Shown here: one piece after another, positions 33,379 through 42,133 of the stretch
Layout: each line of letters opens with the position of its first letter
Numbering within the stretch: position 1 is the stretch's first letter
Origin: Streptomyces sp. Tue6028
Lineage (GTDB): Bacteria; Actinomycetota; Actinomycetes; Streptomycetales; Streptomycetaceae
Direction of reading: 5' to 3'
Assembly (NCBI RefSeq): GCF_002300165.1
Contig: NZ_MLCE01000031.1
Location: forward strand, 186,001 to 250,000
DNA length: 64,000 nucleotides
Made by a program: the position numbers and the translations under genes
Notes under the pieces: generated by a model
The model's database searches: none
What the model saw: the letters and a program-made list of their open reading frames with translations, nothing else
What the model was told of the DNA's origin: nothing

Positions 33379-34164
33379 ATGACCTCCCTCGGCACCCCGT
33401 TCGCGGCGCTGCACCGCGCCGACGCGCCCCTGCTCCTGCCCAACGCCTGGGACCACGCCTCCGCGGCCCTGCTCGCGGACCGGGGATTCGCGGCGGTCGG
33501 CACCACGAGCCTCGGCGTGGCGGCCGCCGCGGGGCTGCCCGACGGGGCGGCGGCCACCAGGGACCTGACGACGGCCCTGGCCCGGAGTCTCGGCACGGTC
33601 CCCTGCCTCCTGTCCGTCGACGCCGAGGACGGGTTCAGCCGGGACCCCGGCGAGGTGGCGGAGCTGGCGCGGGAGCTCGCCGCCGCCGGGGCCGCCGGGA
33701 TCAACCTGGAGGACGGGCTGGGTCCCGCCGGGCTGCACGCCGAGAAGATCGCCGCGGTGAAGGCCGCCGTGCCGGACCTCTTCGTGAACGCCCGCACCGA
33801 CACGTACTGGCTCGCCGACGGCGACCCGCGGGAGACGGAACGCCGCCTCGACGCCTACCGACAGGCGGGCGCCGACGGCGTGTTCGTGCCCGGACTGACC
33901 GACCCGGCGCGCATCTCGGGCCTGCTGAGGACGCTGGACGTCCCGCTCAACATCCTCTTCTCGCCCTCGGGGCCGACCGTCGCGCACCTCGGCGAGCTCG
34001 GCGTCGGCCGGGTCAGCCTCGGATCGCTCCTGTACCGGCGGGCGCTGGGCGCCGTCCTGGACACGGTCGGGGACATCCGGGCCGGACGCCGGCCACGAGG
34101 CGAGGCGCCGACCTACGACGAGGTGCAGGCGCTCAGCTCCCGGACCGGTCCCGCGGGCCGATGA
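33379..34164 (+). CDS. isocitrate lyase/PEP-mutase superfamily protein
   Basis: A 261-residue TIM-barrel protein of the ICL/phosphonomutase superfamily: LLLPNAWDHASAALLADRGFAAVGTTSLGVAAAAGLPDG, LLSVDAEDGFSRDPGEVAEL (metal-binding Asp/Glu), GINLEDGLG and FVNARTDTYW. The isocitrate-lyase KKCGH catalytic loop is not present in that form, so this is one of the uncharacterised members related to oxaloacetate/methylisocitrate-type C-C lyases rather than isocitrate lyase. A TAGCGT box 7 nt upstream supports this ATG. Its end overlaps the convergent hydrolase gene by 32 bp. Confidence 0.85.
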   Translation: MTSLGTPFAALHRADAPLLLPNAWDHASAALLADRGFAAVGTTSLGVAAAAGLPDGAAATRDLTTALARSLGTVPCLLSVDAEDGFSRDPGEVAELARELAAAGAAGINLEDGLGPAGLHAEKIAAVKAAVPDLFVNARTDTYWLADGDPRETERRLDAYRQAGADGVFVPGLTDPARISGLLRTLDVPLNILFSPSGPTVAHLGELGVGRVSLGSLLYRRALGAVLDTVGDIRAGRRPRGEAPTYDEVQALSSRTGPAGR

Positions 34165-34984
34165 GCGTGCGGGCCAGCAGGTCCGCGAACTCCATGGGGT
34201 GCTCCAGGCAGCCCAGATGGCCGCCGGGGAACTCCACGACTTCCGCGCCGGTGAGCCCGGCGAGCGACTCGGCCGTGCGGCGCGGCAGTCGAGCCCGCGA
34301 GTCCCGTCCCACGCCGAGTGCGAGACGCGCGGAGAGCCGCTTCAGGGCGTCCACGTCCGGCGCGTGGGTGGCGAACGGGCGCAGGACATGGGCGAGGAAC
34401 AGGCCCAGCGGGGAGTCCGGACCGGGGGCGCCTCCTCCCTCGCCGGCCCGCCCCGACGGCGGGGCGCCGGGGCCGTCCGCCGCCACCGCCTGCCGGGACC
34501 CGGGCCGCCAGGGACGCCCCTCCAATCCGGCGCCCAGGCGCTCGACGGCCCGCGCCACGCCCTCGGTACGGCAGATCGCGTCCACCTCGCGGACCATCGC
34601 GCGCTGAGCCTCCCGGTCGGGGAGCACCTCGACCGTCGGCGGTTCGTGCGCGACCACCCGCCGGACGCGTTCAGGGAAACGGGTCAGCAGATCCAGGGCG
34701 ACGATGCCGCCGGAACTGGTGCCGAAGACATCAGCGGAGTCGCCGGCCGGCAGGACCGTGTCGAGGAGCCGGCGGGCGTTCTCGCTCCACGCCCCGACCC
34801 GCTGGTCCCCGACCGGCCCGTCCACGGGCCCGCGCGACAGCCCGAGCGGGTCGTACGTCACCACGGTGAACCGTTCCGCGAGGCGCGCCGTGACGCCCTC
34901 CAGGCCCATCGGATGCCCGGCGCCGCCGGGGACGAGCAGCAGCACCGGACCACTGCCGCAGACGGAGTGGTGGTACTCAGGCAC
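34133..34984 (-). CDS. alpha/beta hydrolase
   Basis: A 283-residue alpha/beta-fold hydrolase. GPVLLLVPGGAGHPMGLEGV holds the oxyanion loop, FGTSSGGIVALDLL the nucleophile Ser (G-T-S-S-G), and the C-terminal EVVEFPGGHLGCLEHPMEFADLL the His. The GTG start at 34984 has GGAGGA 7 nt upstream and overlaps the TetR stop by 8 bp, which fixes it over the longer frame. A Pro/Gly-rich insertion follows residue 180 (RPWRPGSRQ...GGGAPGPDSP). TetR upstream on the same mRNA probably represses both. Substrate unknown. Confidence 0.87.
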   Translation of the reverse strand: MPEYHHSVCGSGPVLLLVPGGAGHPMGLEGVTARLAERFTVVTYDPLGLSRGPVDGPVGDQRVGAWSENARRLLDTVLPAGDSADVFGTSSGGIVALDLLTRFPERVRRVVAHEPPTVEVLPDREAQRAMVREVDAICRTEGVARAVERLGAGLEGRPWRPGSRQAVAADGPGAPPSGRAGEGGGAPGPDSPLGLFLAHVLRPFATHAPDVDALKRLSARLALGVGRDSRARLPRRTAESLAGLTGAEVVEFPGGHLGCLEHPMEFADLLARTLIGPRDRSGS

Positions 34985-35561
34985 GGTCGTCCTCCTCGGC
35001 GCGCGGCCAGTGCTCCAGGGCGATGTGCAGGGCGTCCAGCGCGCGTTCCCAGGACGCCTGGACGTCACGGGGCGCGCCGAAGCCACCGATGGCTTCGAGG
35101 TGGCAGTAGCCGTGGAAGGTGCTGCGCAGCAGGCGCACGGCGTCGGTCAGATCGGGCTCGGACAGTCCGTACCACCGGAGCATCCCGTAGGTCACCTCCG
35201 CGGTGCGCCGGGCGGTGGACTCCGGGACCAGACCGGGGTCGAGCTGCATGTGCGTGGCCCGGTAGCGCCCGGGGCGTTCCAGCGCGTAGGCGCGATAGGC
35301 GTCGGCGAACGCGACCAGCGCGTCCTTGCCGGCCCGTCCGGCCACGGCGGTGGCGATCCGGTCGATCATCTCTCCGGCCGCGAGCAGCGCGATCCGGGAC
35401 CGCAGGTCCTGCACGCTCTTGACGTGCGAGTACATGCTCGCGTCCTTCACCCCGAAGCTGCGCGCGAGCGCGGACACCGTGACGTTCTCGAACCCGACCT
35501 CGTCCGCGAGGTCGGCCGCGGCTTCCACGACCCGCTCGGTGGTGAGCCCTGCGCGCACCAT
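34977..35561 (-). CDS. TetR-family regulator with WHG-type C-terminal domain
   Basis: A 194-residue repressor: TTERVVEAAADLADEVGFENVTVSALARSFGVKDASMYSHVKSVQDLRSRI is the TetR helix-turn-helix, and RYRATHMQLDP followed by LLRSTFHGYCHLEAIGGFG is the WHG-type ligand-binding domain. It starts at ATG 35561 and is co-transcribed with the alpha/beta hydrolase. A palindrome (CCTAGA/TCTAGG) lies 48 bp upstream, the probable autoregulatory operator. The ligand is unknown. Confidence 0.9.
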   Translation of the reverse strand: MVRAGLTTERVVEAAADLADEVGFENVTVSALARSFGVKDASMYSHVKSVQDLRSRIALLAAGEMIDRIATAVAGRAGKDALVAFADAYRAYALERPGRYRATHMQLDPGLVPESTARRTAEVTYGMLRWYGLSEPDLTDAVRLLRSTFHGYCHLEAIGGFGAPRDVQASWERALDALHIALEHWPRAEEDDRA

Positions 35562-35608
35562 GACTGACCGCCCCTCCGTGCCCCCGGCGCACTGTCCGGG
35601 TACCGTTT

Positions 35609-35623
35609 CCTAGACCTTCTAGG
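35609..35623. promoter_or_regulatory. TetR operator candidate CCTAGA-CCT-TCTAGG
   Basis: A perfect inverted repeat with 6-bp arms around CCT, 48 bp before the TetR ATG, in the only A/T-rich stretch of the region. TetR regulators normally bind such dyads over their own promoter. Confidence 0.6.
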
Positions 35624-35707
35624 CATCACCCTAGTGCACGAAGGCCAGGGAAGGCGTGAGCCGGGGAGACGTGAGCCACGCAGGACATGGCGCTCGCACG
35701 ACGCGGG

Positions 35708-35889
35708 CCGGGAAGACCGGGAAGACCGGGAAGACACGAGCTCCGGAAGACGCCCGCTCCGGAAGACGCGAACGGCGGAGGCGGAGGGGTCGCCGGCCGA
35801 GGAGCCCGCGGTGGCGGAGGGGCCTGAGGTGGGCGGAGGAGACCCGCGGCGGCGGAGGGGCCCGAGGTGGGCGGAGGAGACCCGCGGAT
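35708..35889. repeat. tandem repeats in the TetR/AraC gap
   Basis: Three exact copies of the 9-mer ccgggaaga at 35708-35734, then ctccggaagacgc twice, then two near-identical 38-bp units beginning gcggaggggc at 35814 and 35852. Together they fill part of the 567-bp gap 35562-36128, which otherwise contains the TetR operator and no gene that I can see. Confidence 0.75.
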
Positions 35890-36128
35890 GCCGAGGAGCC
35901 CGGCGGAGGCCGCGTCGCGGAGGCAGTCGGCTGGAACCATCGCGAAAGTCCCAGCCGACATCGCTCCCCTCGCACCACGCTACGCACACCGCCGCCGGCC
36001 GAGTCTCCGGTTCCCGCCCGCGGTGCCGCCGATCCGCGCCACGGAACCGGACACCCGCCGTTCGCGTCCACGCAGTGAAGGATTCGCGGCACGCGCGGTG
36101 CACGGCGCGGTGACAAGGGGGCAGCCCC

Positions 36129-37073
36129 GTGAACGACCCTCACTTAGGAGCCCTGCACGTACGCCGGGCCACCGTGGGCCAGTTGCAGACCGCGGCGTCC
36201 ACGATCCTCGCCCCGCTCGCGGTGACCGCGAAGGGCGTGGACGGGTTCCGCGCCGACATCGACGCGGTGGCCGTCGGGCGCCTGTCCGTGGCGCGCATCC
36301 GGGGCTCCGGGCACCTCGTCGCACGGACCCCCCGGGTGATCACCTCCACCGACCCCGAACTGCTGAAGATCACGCTGCACCGCTCACCGCGACCCGCGGC
36401 GGTGGACCAGGACGGCCTGCAGTCCCGTGCGCACGGCGGGGACTTCGTGGTGCTCGACATGACGCGGCCCTACCGGCTCGCGGTCGCCGACGGTTGTGAC
36501 GTGACGGCCGTCGGCATCTCGCGCACCGAGCTCGGCCGGTACGCGGACGCCGTCGCCGGCCGGGCGGCCCGGCGGCTGCCGGCCGAGTCCGGGGCGCAGG
36601 CCGTGCTCTCCGCCTTCCTGGACGGCCTCGGCCGGCACCTCGACGAACTGTCCGGAGCGCAGCGGGCCCATCTCGGTGACGCCCTGGTGTCCCTGCTCGT
36701 CGCGGCTTTCACGGACGGCGCGGTACCCGGCCGGATGGACACCGAGACCGCCCTGGTGGACCGCATCCGCGTCTACACGCTGGCCAACATCTCCGACCCG
36801 TCCCTGTGCGTCGACTCGGCCGCCGCGGCCCACGGCATCTCGGCGCGCCAGCTGCACCGGCTGTTCCAGCGGACCGGTGAACCCTACGCGGCCTGGCTCC
36901 GTCGCGAGCGTCTCGCGCGCATTCGCCGCGACCTGCTCGACCCGGCCCACGACAGCCGTACGACGGCGGCGGTCGCCGCGCGCTGGGGCGTCCACGACCC
37001 GCGCCACCTGGCGCGCGCACTGAGAGCGCAGTACGGGAGGTCGGCGCGCGAACTCCGGCGCGAGCGGCCGTGA
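36129..37073 (+). CDS. AraC-family regulator
   Basis: A 314-residue regulator with an AraC-binding-like N-terminal domain (GFRADIDAVAVGRLSVARIRGSGHLVARTPRVI, KITLHRSPRPAAVDQDG, LDMTRPYRLAVADGCDV) and a C-terminal helix-turn-helix: NISDPSLCVDSAAAAHGISARQLHRLFQRTGEPYAAWLRRERLARIRRDL. The start is GTG 36129. The domain pair is that of AraC_binding_2 activators, which often control oxidoreductase or transport genes. It faces the MFS gene tail-to-tail over a 112-bp gap and has no obvious adjacent target. Confidence 0.87.
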   Translation: MNDPHLGALHVRRATVGQLQTAASTILAPLAVTAKGVDGFRADIDAVAVGRLSVARIRGSGHLVARTPRVITSTDPELLKITLHRSPRPAAVDQDGLQSRAHGGDFVVLDMTRPYRLAVADGCDVTAVGISRTELGRYADAVAGRAARRLPAESGAQAVLSAFLDGLGRHLDELSGAQRAHLGDALVSLLVAAFTDGAVPGRMDTETALVDRIRVYTLANISDPSLCVDSAAAAHGISARQLHRLFQRTGEPYAAWLRRERLARIRRDLLDPAHDSRTTAAVAARWGVHDPRHLARALRAQYGRSARELRRERP

Positions 37074-37185
37074 CCGGACACCTCGGCCGCACACGGAACA
37101 CGGCCGTGCGGGGGCGGTCGGGGCAGCGGTGACGCGTCGTGGCCCCGCGCAATCACGGCAGCCGGCAGGGAGCGGTGCCGCCCCC

Positions 37186-38352
37186 TCACCCCGCCGTCCT
37201 CCGGGTCAGCGTGATGAGCCACACGGTCGCCGCGAGGGACGCGGCGGACAGTGTCGTCAGCAGCCAGGGCACCGCGTGGATCCCGGACGCCTCGATGCCC
37301 ACGCCGAGCAGCGGGGGCGCCGCGACACCGCCGATCATCGAAGCGGCGATCACCCACGCCCCGGCCCGCTTCGCCCGCGGGAGGGCCCGGTCGAGCCAGG
37401 TCAGTCCGGTCGGGAAGACAGGGGCGATGAACAGGCCCACCCCCGCGTACGCCACGGGTGCCGCCCCCTTCACCAGCGCCAGCAGCAGGCACACCGTCAT
37501 CCCGGCGGCGCAGACCGTGAGGATGCGTTCGGGCGTGTACCGCAGTGTGACCGGCACGACGAGGAAGCGGCCCGCCGTCATCATCAGCCAGTAGACGGCG
37601 GTGGCGGACGCGGCGACCGACGTGCCGTAGCCGACGGTCTCCAGATGCGTGGGCTCCCAGCCGCCGACACCCGCCTCCACCCCGACGTTGAGGATGTAGA
37701 GGGCGAGGAAGCCGACGAGGATCCGGGACGGGACGAGCGACGCGGCGGCCCGCGGCGGTGCGGTCGCGTCCGCCGTCGCCGTACGGACGCCTCCCGTGCA
37801 CAGGACGAGTGCCGCCGCCAGCAGGGCGCAGCCCCCGAAGGCGTACGTGTAGTGCGCGGGCCCCAGCCAGGCGATGAGCGCGGGCCCGAGCACCGCGCCG
37901 ATGCCGAAGTGGGCGTTCAGGACGTTCAGCATGGCTGTCGACCGGTCGCCGAAACCGACGGCGAAGAGCTGGTTGAGGCCGTAGTCGATGCCGCCGAAGC
38001 CGAGACCGCCGAGGAAGGCGGCGGCGAGCGCCGAGGGCCAGTCCGGGGCAAGGGCGAAGCCCGCCCCGCCCAGGGCCATCAGTGCGTAACTCGCCGCCAG
38101 CAGTGTCCTGTTGCTGATCCGGGAGTGGATGGCGTTGAAGGCGAGGACGCCGGCCACGCCACCGGTGAAGTGCAGGCTCAGACCGAGACCCGCGCCGGAC
38201 GGGGACAGTCCGTACTCCGCGCGCAGCCCGGGCACGGCGGGGCCGTAGAGCGCCTGGAGCATGCCGATGAGGACGAACGCGACGCAGGACGCGGCCGCGG
38301 CCGGACGGCTGAAGAGCCGGCCGGCCGCGACGGGCGTGAGGGTGTCAGTCAT
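37186..38352 (-). CDS. MFS transporter
   Basis: A 388-residue integral membrane protein with about 12 hydrophobic helices (ASCVAFVLIGMLQALYGPAVPGL, SLHFTGGVAGVLAFNAI, ALAAAFLGGLGFGGIDYG, LVGFLALYILNVGVEAGVGGW, VPWLLTTLSAASLAATVWLITL). This is the FucP/sugar-efflux-like branch of the MFS family. ATG 38350-38352 overlaps the beta-galactosidase stop by 8 bp, so it is the last cistron of the ABC-lacZ unit and probably moves the sugar or a hydrolysis product. Direction of transport cannot be told from sequence. Confidence 0.87.
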   Translation of the reverse strand: MTDTLTPVAAGRLFSRPAAAASCVAFVLIGMLQALYGPAVPGLRAEYGLSPSGAGLGLSLHFTGGVAGVLAFNAIHSRISNRTLLAASYALMALGGAGFALAPDWPSALAAAFLGGLGFGGIDYGLNQLFAVGFGDRSTAMLNVLNAHFGIGAVLGPALIAWLGPAHYTYAFGGCALLAAALVLCTGGVRTATADATAPPRAAASLVPSRILVGFLALYILNVGVEAGVGGWEPTHLETVGYGTSVAASATAVYWLMMTAGRFLVVPVTLRYTPERILTVCAAGMTVCLLLALVKGAAPVAYAGVGLFIAPVFPTGLTWLDRALPRAKRAGAWVIAASMIGGVAAPPLLGVGIEASGIHAVPWLLTTLSAASLAATVWLITLTRRTAG

Positions 38353-41209
38353 GGATCTCCGAGAAGACGAACGAGAACTCGGCCGGGCCGGCGTGCAGTT
38401 GGTACCGGGGCAGGGCGCCGGGGCCGCACGACTGCGAACCGATGCCCTGCTGCCCGTGATCGAGGTTGACCCAGACCGTGTCGCCGGGCACCAGGTCCGT
38501 CAGGTGGTCGGCGGCGTCGAGCTGTTCCGTCGTCCAGCGGCGCGCGGTGAACCAGAAGGCCGGGTCGCCCTCGACGCGCAGACCGCCGATCTCCGCCCGG
38601 CGCACGTCGGCCCGGGCGCCGTTCTCCTGCGGACGTACGTACGGCGTCTGGAGGTCGTCCACCGAGGACTTCCAGTGCCCCAGCATCGAGGCCGACCCGG
38701 TGTCCGGATAGGCCTCACCGGGGCCACCGCCGAACCAGACCGCACGGTCCGCCGGACCCGTGAGCCCCAGCCGGATCCCCAGGCGCGGCAGGGGAAGCGT
38801 CCACGCGCCCTCGGGTGCCACGGACACGGTGAGCCGCAGCCGTGTCCCGTCGGACGTCCACCGGTACACCGTGCGCAGGCCTGCCTCCCGGCCGGCGGGC
38901 GCCACCCGGGTGCGTACGGTCAGCGCGTCGTCGCCCAGCTCCACGGCGTCCAGCCGGTGACGCATCCGGTGCAGGCCCAGCCTGCGCCAGAGCGGGCCGA
39001 GGCGCGCGTCCGGCTGCCAGTGCGCGCCGTTGTCGTTGTCGGTCGGCGCGCGCCACACGTCCAGGCGCAGACCGGTGACATCGATTCCGCCGATCGTCCG
39101 CAGCGCACCCGTGCGGGCGTCGAAGGCGGCCGGACCGAGAGTGATGTCCCGCAGGCCGAGCACCGGACCGTCGGTCTGCGCGACTCGGAGCAACGGGTGC
39201 TCGGTGACCGGCAGTTGGCTCCACGCCACGACATGGCCCCGCGGGCCCCAGGCGGTCTCTTCGGCCAGCACGGCCCGCACCGTCCACTGCGTCTCGGCCC
39301 CGCGCCCGTCCGCGGACGGCGGCGGCAGCTTGACGTCCGCCGAATCGCCCGGGCCGAGCGCGGGCACCGACAGCGCACCCGACTCGACGCTCACCCCGTC
39401 GACCTGGAACGACCACTCGAAGGCCAGCCCGGACAGGTCCGCGAAGTCGTAGGCGTTGGTGACGCGCACCGTCCCGGCCGGACCGTCACCATCGATGCGG
39501 ACCGGCTCGATCACCTTCTTGTACTCGACGAGTCCGGGCGACGGCGTGCGGTCGGGGAAGAGCAGTCCGTCGCACACGAAGTTCCCGTCGTGCAGCTCCT
39601 CGCCGAAGTCGCCGCCGTACGCGAACCCGTACCGTTCGTCCTTGATCCCGTGGTCGATCCACTCCCAGACGAAGCCGCCCTGGATGCGGTCGTAGGACTC
39701 GAAAAGACGCTGGTAGTCGGCGATCCCGCCGGGGCCGTTGCCCATGGCGTGCGCGTACTCGCACAGGATGAAGGGGAGTCCGCGCCGCTTGTGGGTGCCT
39801 CCGTCCAAGCCCCGGCCGATCCGTTCGACCTCCGCGTGCCCGGCGTACATCCGCGCGTACATGTCCGTGTCGCGGCAGTCGGGGTCGCCCTCGTAGTGGA
39901 TCAGCCGTGAACCGTCCCGGCCACGGATCCACTCGGCCATCGCGGTGAGGCCGCGCCCCGTGCCGGCCTCGTTGCCGAGCGACCAGACGACGACGGAAGG
40001 GTGGTTCTTGTCGCGCTCGACCATCCGGGCCGCTCGGTCGAGCAGCGCCGGCGTCCAGCGTTCGTCGTCGACGGGATTGTCGCGCCAGGCCTGCTCGGTG
40101 AAGCCGTGGGTCTCCAGGTCGCACTCGTCGATCACCCACAGCCCGTACTCGTCGCACAGGTCGAGGAAGGCGGGGTGCGGCGGGTAGTGCGAGGTGCGCA
40201 CGGCGTTGATGTTGTGCCGCTTCATCAGCAGCACGTCCTCGCACATGGTCTCCAGATCGAGTGCGCGGCCCCGCTCCGGGTGCCACTCGTGCCGGTTGAC
40301 GCCCTTGAGGAGGATCGCCCGGCCGTTGACCTTGATCAGGCCGTCGTCGAGCGCGACCGTGCGGAAGCCGATGCGCAGCGGGACGCGTTCGCCCTCGGTG
40401 ACCAGGGTGCCGTCGTAGAGCCGGGGCGTCTCCGCGGTCCACGGCCGCACCGGCACGGTCACCGGCTCGCCGGTCGCGACGTCGATGTCGAGGCCGGGGA
40501 CCACGACCCGCCCGTCGACGTCGGAGTCGACGCGCAGCGTCCCGAGGCCCTCGACGTGGTCGTAGGAGGCGTGCACGAAGTGGTCGAGGACGCTGCCCGG
40601 CGGACGGTGCAGGAGCGTGACGTCCCGAAAGATGCCCGGCAGCCACCACTGGTCCTGGTCCTCCAGGTAGGAGCCCGCCGACCACTGGTGGACGCGCACC
40701 GCCAGCACGTTGCCGGCCGGCTTCAACAGGTGCCCGACGGCGAACTCGTGCGGCAGCCGGGAACCCTTGAACTCGCCGATGTCCGTGCCGTTCAGCCACA
40801 CCCGGGCGCAGGACTCCACACCGTCGAAGCGCAGCACGGAGCCGCCTTGCGCGGGCCAGTCGCCGGGCAGGTCGAAGTGACGCAGATGGTCACCGGTCGG
40901 GTTCTCGGTCGGCACCCTCGGCGGATCGACCGGGAACGGGTAGAGGTGATTGGTGTAGATCGGCGATCCGTGGCCTTGCAGCACCCAGTGACCGGGGACG
41001 GTGATCTCGGCCCAGTCCCCGGCGTCGTGGCCCGCCGCCGCGAAGGAGTCGTCCTGCGCGTCGGCCGTGGGAGACAGGCGGAAACGCCAACTGCCGTTCA
41101 GTGACAGGGTCCTGGCGTCCGAGGAGGGGTGGCGGGCGCGTGGCGGGAGGGCGCCGCTGCCCGGCGAGACGTCCTCGACGTAGTCGGTGGCGGTGGTGCG
41201 GAAAGACAT
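38345..41209 (-). CDS. lacZ: GH2 beta-galactosidase
   Basis: A 954-residue cytoplasmic GH2 glycosidase, near the size of E. coli LacZ. Domain order is the sugar-binding domain (SLNGSWRFRL), immunoglobulin-like domain, TIM barrel and C-terminal small-chain-like domain. The acid/base Glu is in VVVWSLGNEAGTG and the nucleophile Glu in FILCEYAHAMGNGPGG; the substrate-binding VNRHEWHPERG and VRTSHYPPHP are also present. It lacks a signal peptide. It follows the second permease by 27 bp, so it hydrolyses the galactoside delivered by the ABC importer. Confidence 0.95.
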   Translation of the reverse strand: MSFRTTATDYVEDVSPGSGALPPRARHPSSDARTLSLNGSWRFRLSPTADAQDDSFAAAGHDAGDWAEITVPGHWVLQGHGSPIYTNHLYPFPVDPPRVPTENPTGDHLRHFDLPGDWPAQGGSVLRFDGVESCARVWLNGTDIGEFKGSRLPHEFAVGHLLKPAGNVLAVRVHQWSAGSYLEDQDQWWLPGIFRDVTLLHRPPGSVLDHFVHASYDHVEGLGTLRVDSDVDGRVVVPGLDIDVATGEPVTVPVRPWTAETPRLYDGTLVTEGERVPLRIGFRTVALDDGLIKVNGRAILLKGVNRHEWHPERGRALDLETMCEDVLLMKRHNINAVRTSHYPPHPAFLDLCDEYGLWVIDECDLETHGFTEQAWRDNPVDDERWTPALLDRAARMVERDKNHPSVVVWSLGNEAGTGRGLTAMAEWIRGRDGSRLIHYEGDPDCRDTDMYARMYAGHAEVERIGRGLDGGTHKRRGLPFILCEYAHAMGNGPGGIADYQRLFESYDRIQGGFVWEWIDHGIKDERYGFAYGGDFGEELHDGNFVCDGLLFPDRTPSPGLVEYKKVIEPVRIDGDGPAGTVRVTNAYDFADLSGLAFEWSFQVDGVSVESGALSVPALGPGDSADVKLPPPSADGRGAETQWTVRAVLAEETAWGPRGHVVAWSQLPVTEHPLLRVAQTDGPVLGLRDITLGPAAFDARTGALRTIGGIDVTGLRLDVWRAPTDNDNGAHWQPDARLGPLWRRLGLHRMRHRLDAVELGDDALTVRTRVAPAGREAGLRTVYRWTSDGTRLRLTVSVAPEGAWTLPLPRLGIRLGLTGPADRAVWFGGGPGEAYPDTGSASMLGHWKSSVDDLQTPYVRPQENGARADVRRAEIGGLRVEGDPAFWFTARRWTTEQLDAADHLTDLVPGDTVWVNLDHGQQGIGSQSCGPGALPRYQLHAGPAEFSFVFSEIHD

Positions 41210-41236
41210 CGGTCTCCAGGTCGTGGAAGGGACGTG

Positions 41237-42133
41237 TCAGCCCTTGATGCCGGTCTGCGCGATCCCCTGCACCAGCCAGCGCTGGAGGAAGAGGAAGACG
41301 AACACCAGAGGCAGGATGGAAACGGCCGTGGCCATGAAGATCAGATGGAAGTTGACGGTCTGGTTGGTCATGTACGAGGAGAGCGCGACCTGGACCGTCC
41401 ACGCCTGCGGGTCCTGGCCGATGACCAGCGGCCACAGGAAGGCGTTCCAGCCGCTGATGAAGGTGATGGTCGCGATCGCGGCGAAGAAGTTCAGCGAGTT
41501 GGGCACGACGACGCGCCAGTACGCGCCCCAGTACCCGAGCCCGTCCACCCGCGCCGCCTCCTCCAGCTCCTTGGGGAACCCCAGGAAGTACTGCCGGAAC
41601 AGGAAGCAGGTGAAACCGCTGAACAGCCCCGGGACGACGAGCCCGCGCAGACTGTCCACCCAGCCGAGCGAGGAGACGAGCACGAAGCTCGGCACGAAGG
41701 TGACGGCGGCGGGCACCATCAGGGTCACCAGGACCGCGTAGAAGATCTTGTCGGCGTGCCGGTAGGGGATGCGGGCGAGGCCGTAACCGGCGAGGGAGCA
41801 GACCAGCAAGGTGCCCAGGGTGTGCAGGACGCCGACGACCGCGGAGTTCCACAGGGACCGGGCGAAGGGGACCGTGGAGTCGTCGAACAGTTCGCCGATG
41901 TTGCCCCATTGGAGGTGGGTGGGGAAGAACTTCCAGTTCTCGCCGGTGATTTCGGCGTCGGTGGACAGGGCGTTGCGGACGAGCAGGTAGAAGGGCACCA
42001 GGAAGAGCAGGGTCGCGATGCCGGTGGCGACGTACAGACCGGTGTTGCCGAGGACACCGCGCCGGTCGCGTCGGCGTCCGCGCCCGTTCGGCGGGGCGAC
42101 GGGGGCCCCGCGGCCCTTGACGACGGTGGTCAC
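41237..42133 (-). CDS. carbohydrate ABC transporter permease (MalG-type)
   Basis: A 298-residue permease with six membrane helices and the EAA motif ELEEAARVDGLGYWGAYWRVVVPNS. The GTG start at 42133 overlaps the stop of the first permease as GTGA, and GGAGGG lies 13-18 nt upstream. It forms the channel with the 42130-43095 permease; the ATPase is not encoded here, so a shared MsiK-type ATPase elsewhere in the genome is the likely partner, as is usual in Streptomyces. The frame is open upstream but only this start fits the family. Confidence 0.9.
   Translation of the reverse strand: MTTVVKGRGAPVAPPNGRGRRRDRRGVLGNTGLYVATGIATLLFLVPFYLLVRNALSTDAEITGENWKFFPTHLQWGNIGELFDDSTVPFARSLWNSAVVGVLHTLGTLLVCSLAGYGLARIPYRHADKIFYAVLVTLMVPAAVTFVPSFVLVSSLGWVDSLRGLVVPGLFSGFTCFLFRQYFLGFPKELEEAARVDGLGYWGAYWRVVVPNSLNFFAAIATITFISGWNAFLWPLVIGQDPQAWTVQVALSSYMTNQTVNFHLIFMATAVSILPLVFVFLFLQRWLVQGIAQTGIKG

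Noticed and set aside
35624..36128. Possible genes in the gap between TetR and AraC
   Set aside because: The open frames have no ribosome-binding site, low-complexity composition and overlap the tandem repeats.
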